Shown in pieces: positions 62,856 to 64,000 of a stretch of 64,000 nucleotides of DNA (position 1 is the first letter of the stretch; each line of letters starts with the position of its first letter). The stretch comes from Arthrobacter sp. APC 3897 (lineage in GTDB: Bacteria > Actinomycetota > Actinomycetes > Actinomycetales > Micrococcaceae). The notes beneath the pieces were generated by a model. It worked only from the letters and a program-made list of their open reading frames with translations, ran no database searches and had not been told where the DNA came from. Made by a program: the position numbers and the translations under genes. The DNA is taken from positions 1 to 64,000 of the forward strand of contig NZ_JASDDG010000009.1 of assembly GCF_030407495.1 (NCBI RefSeq), written 5' to 3'.

Positions 62856-63587
62856 TCAGCGCTCCAGGCTCACACAGGCGACGGCGCGGTCGTCGTCGTC
62901 GGCCGCGCTCGGGCTCGCGGTGCCGCCGTCGTCCACGGTGATCAGCAGCGAGCGGCCGATGCCGTCGTCGGGCAGGACCCACGGCACGGTAACGCTGGCG
63001 GTGGAACCGCCGTTCGCGTCGGTGGTGAAGTTCAGATCCAGATCATCCGAGTCCTCGTTCCGGGTGTCGCTGTATTCCCGGCCGGCATCCGAGGGGGACG
63101 AGCCGCACAGACTCTCATGCAGGGTGGCGCTGAACTCCGTATTCGGCTCGAAGCCGCGCGCAATCATCTGCAGCGTGGTGTCCGCGTCCGTCTCGTTGAT
63201 GGTGATGGTGGTGTCCGCACTGTCCGGCACCAGGGACTTGTCATAGGTGGTGGCGATGGCGTTGTCACAGTAGGAGCCGAACGTGCCCTGGATGATGCCG
63301 CTGGCAATGGGGCTGGGTGTGGTGCTGCCGCAGCGGTCCGGACTTTCGGTGACACCGGGAACGCCCTGCGCCTCACAGCTTTCCTGTGCCGCGCTCCCCG
63401 GAGAAGCAGACGCACAGGCCGCCGCCGTGTCCCCGCCCGAGGATTCCGGACTGGCCGTCGAGGTGGTGGTCGCTTCTTCATTGTCAGCCGAGTACGAACC
63501 GCCTCCCGACTCATTGTCGTTGCAGCCGGTCAGGGCCAGAAGGGACAGAAGCAGTGCGCCGAAGAGGAGCTGGGCTTTGCGTGCCAT
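62856..63587 (-). CDS. Secreted lipoprotein with Cu/Zn-superoxide-dismutase-like region
   Basis: 243 residues. Signal GALLLSLLALTGC with the lipobox cysteine at residue 22, then an acidic low-complexity linker and a beta-rich domain. IARGFEPNTEFSATLHESLCGSSPSDAG resembles the region of Cu/Zn superoxide dismutases around the H-V-H and first disulfide cysteine, and the protein ends AVACVSLER like their second cysteine. Most copper-ligand histidines are missing, so dismutase activity is unlikely. Fold assignment is tentative. Divergent from the partial gene at the right edge. Confidence 0.6.
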   Translation of the reverse strand: MARKAQLLFGALLLSLLALTGCNDNESGGGSYSADNEEATTTSTASPESSGGDTAAACASASPGSAAQESCEAQGVPGVTESPDRCGSTTPSPIASGIIQGTFGSYCDNAIATTYDKSLVPDSADTTITINETDADTTLQMIARGFEPNTEFSATLHESLCGSSPSDAGREYSDTRNEDSDDLDLNFTTDANGGSTASVTVPWVLPDDGIGRSLLITVDDGGTASPSAADDDDRAVACVSLER

Positions 63588-63952
63588 GGGGCAGTCCTTA
63601 CGTGCGGAGGGAGCTGGGTGTGCCCGTGCCTTCCCAGCGTGGCAGTGGGCGGAATGAAAATCCAGAACACCCCGCCGGATTGGGGCCCGGGCAGCCCGGC
63701 TTGGGAGCGTCCGGGCCGGGTTTCCGGTTGGGGGTAAAACCCCTCAACCTAGCGTGCGGCCGGACGGGGCGGAACAGAGACGGCGCCGCCGCGCGGCTTT
63801 TCGCTGCAACTTCACCGAATTAGCGGTCTTTGCTGTCCCGCCGGGCTGCAGTGTCCTACCGTCAGCCGCACGGCACAAGGGGGAGTGCCCAAAGTCCGGC
63901 CGGTGCCATCGCTCCGCCGGATCTGACATCACTCGCACCTATGAGGGGAAGC
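63588..63952. other. Divergent intergenic region
   Basis: 365 bases between divergent exported-protein genes, GC-rich, with partial inverted repeats (CCCGG/CCGGG clusters near 63686-63722). Promoters for both genes are expected; none could be assigned. No further gene seen. Confidence 0.4.
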
Positions 63953-64000
63953 ATGAAAACACCACGTATCCTCCGCGGAACTGCGCTCGCAGCCGCTGTT
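63953..64000 (+). CDS. Start of an exported protein, cut by the window edge
   Basis: ATG at 63953 with AGGGGAA just upstream. The 16 visible codons encode MKTPRILRGTALAAAV, the beginning of a signal peptide. The rest lies beyond the window, so the product cannot be named. Confidence 0.6.
   Translation, partial: MKTPRILRGTALAAAV

Overview
The window is high-GC actinobacterial DNA. GTG and TTG starts are common, and it carries large LuxR-type ATPase regulators, DUF4012, DUF2505 and SCO4848-like proteins, and a SipW/TasA-type secretion cluster. It most resembles a soil member of the Micrococcaceae such as Arthrobacter; the genus is an inference from gene content. The main theme is the cell surface: two complete Wzx/Wzy exopolysaccharide (EPS) clusters, large secreted multidomain proteins, a TasA-like fibre cluster with its own signal peptidase, and regulators that probably control them. 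I see no tRNA, rRNA, transposase, phage gene or CRISPR array.

Layout. 1-8.4 kb: three tandem LuxR-type ATPase regulators (the first cut by the window edge), ending in a strong terminator. 8.5-19.8 kb: EPS cluster 1 (priming glycosyltransferase, GDP-mannose 3,5-epimerase-like enzyme, glycosyltransferases, acetyltransferase, SGNH hydrolase, Wzy, CDP-alcohol phosphotransferase, Wzx), with a Wzc-like ATPase and a lipoprotein on the opposite strand to 22.2 kb. 22.2-30.3 kb: two related secreted propeller/FN3/LamG proteins flanking a TagD-like cytidylyltransferase, a Tat-exported glycerophosphodiesterase and a VanZ protein. 30.6-34.1 kb: sufS-sufU, an unknown protein and a glycosyltransferase. 34.5-36.9 kb: a small membrane protein, a nucleotide-sugar dehydrogenase and a sortase-type surface protein. 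37.1-49.5 kb: EPS cluster 2, visibly AT-richer than its surroundings and probably acquired: DUF4012 protein, second priming transferase, second Wzc-like protein, two acyl/acetyltransferases, Wzy, three glycosyltransferases and Wzx. 49.5-54.4 kb: two paralogous sensor kinases around one OmpR-type regulator, then an Hpt-like protein without the phospho-acceptor histidine. 54.5-55.7 kb: a second VanZ protein and a low-molecular-weight tyrosine phosphatase. 56.0-60.5 kb: TasA-like proteins, SipW signal peptidase and three more exported proteins. 60.5-64 kb: nhaA, small conserved proteins, a lipoprotein and the start of a further exported protein.

How it may work together. A conserved promoter architecture (palindrome CRAGTA-N5-TACTCR or its right half, with a TA-rich -10 candidate 28-29 bases further on) lies before the second LuxR-type gene, before EPS cluster 1 and before one propeller-protein gene. 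This suggests that one of the LuxR-type proteins co-activates matrix polysaccharide and secreted protein. The two Wzc-like proteins have complementary defects: one keeps the Walker B aspartate but lacks a tyrosine cluster, and the other has the cluster but an alanine in Walker B, so one may act on the other. TagD-like, CDP-alcohol transferase and glycerophosphodiesterase genes point to an alcohol-phosphate decoration of the polymer. Taken together the window reads as a composite biofilm-matrix locus.
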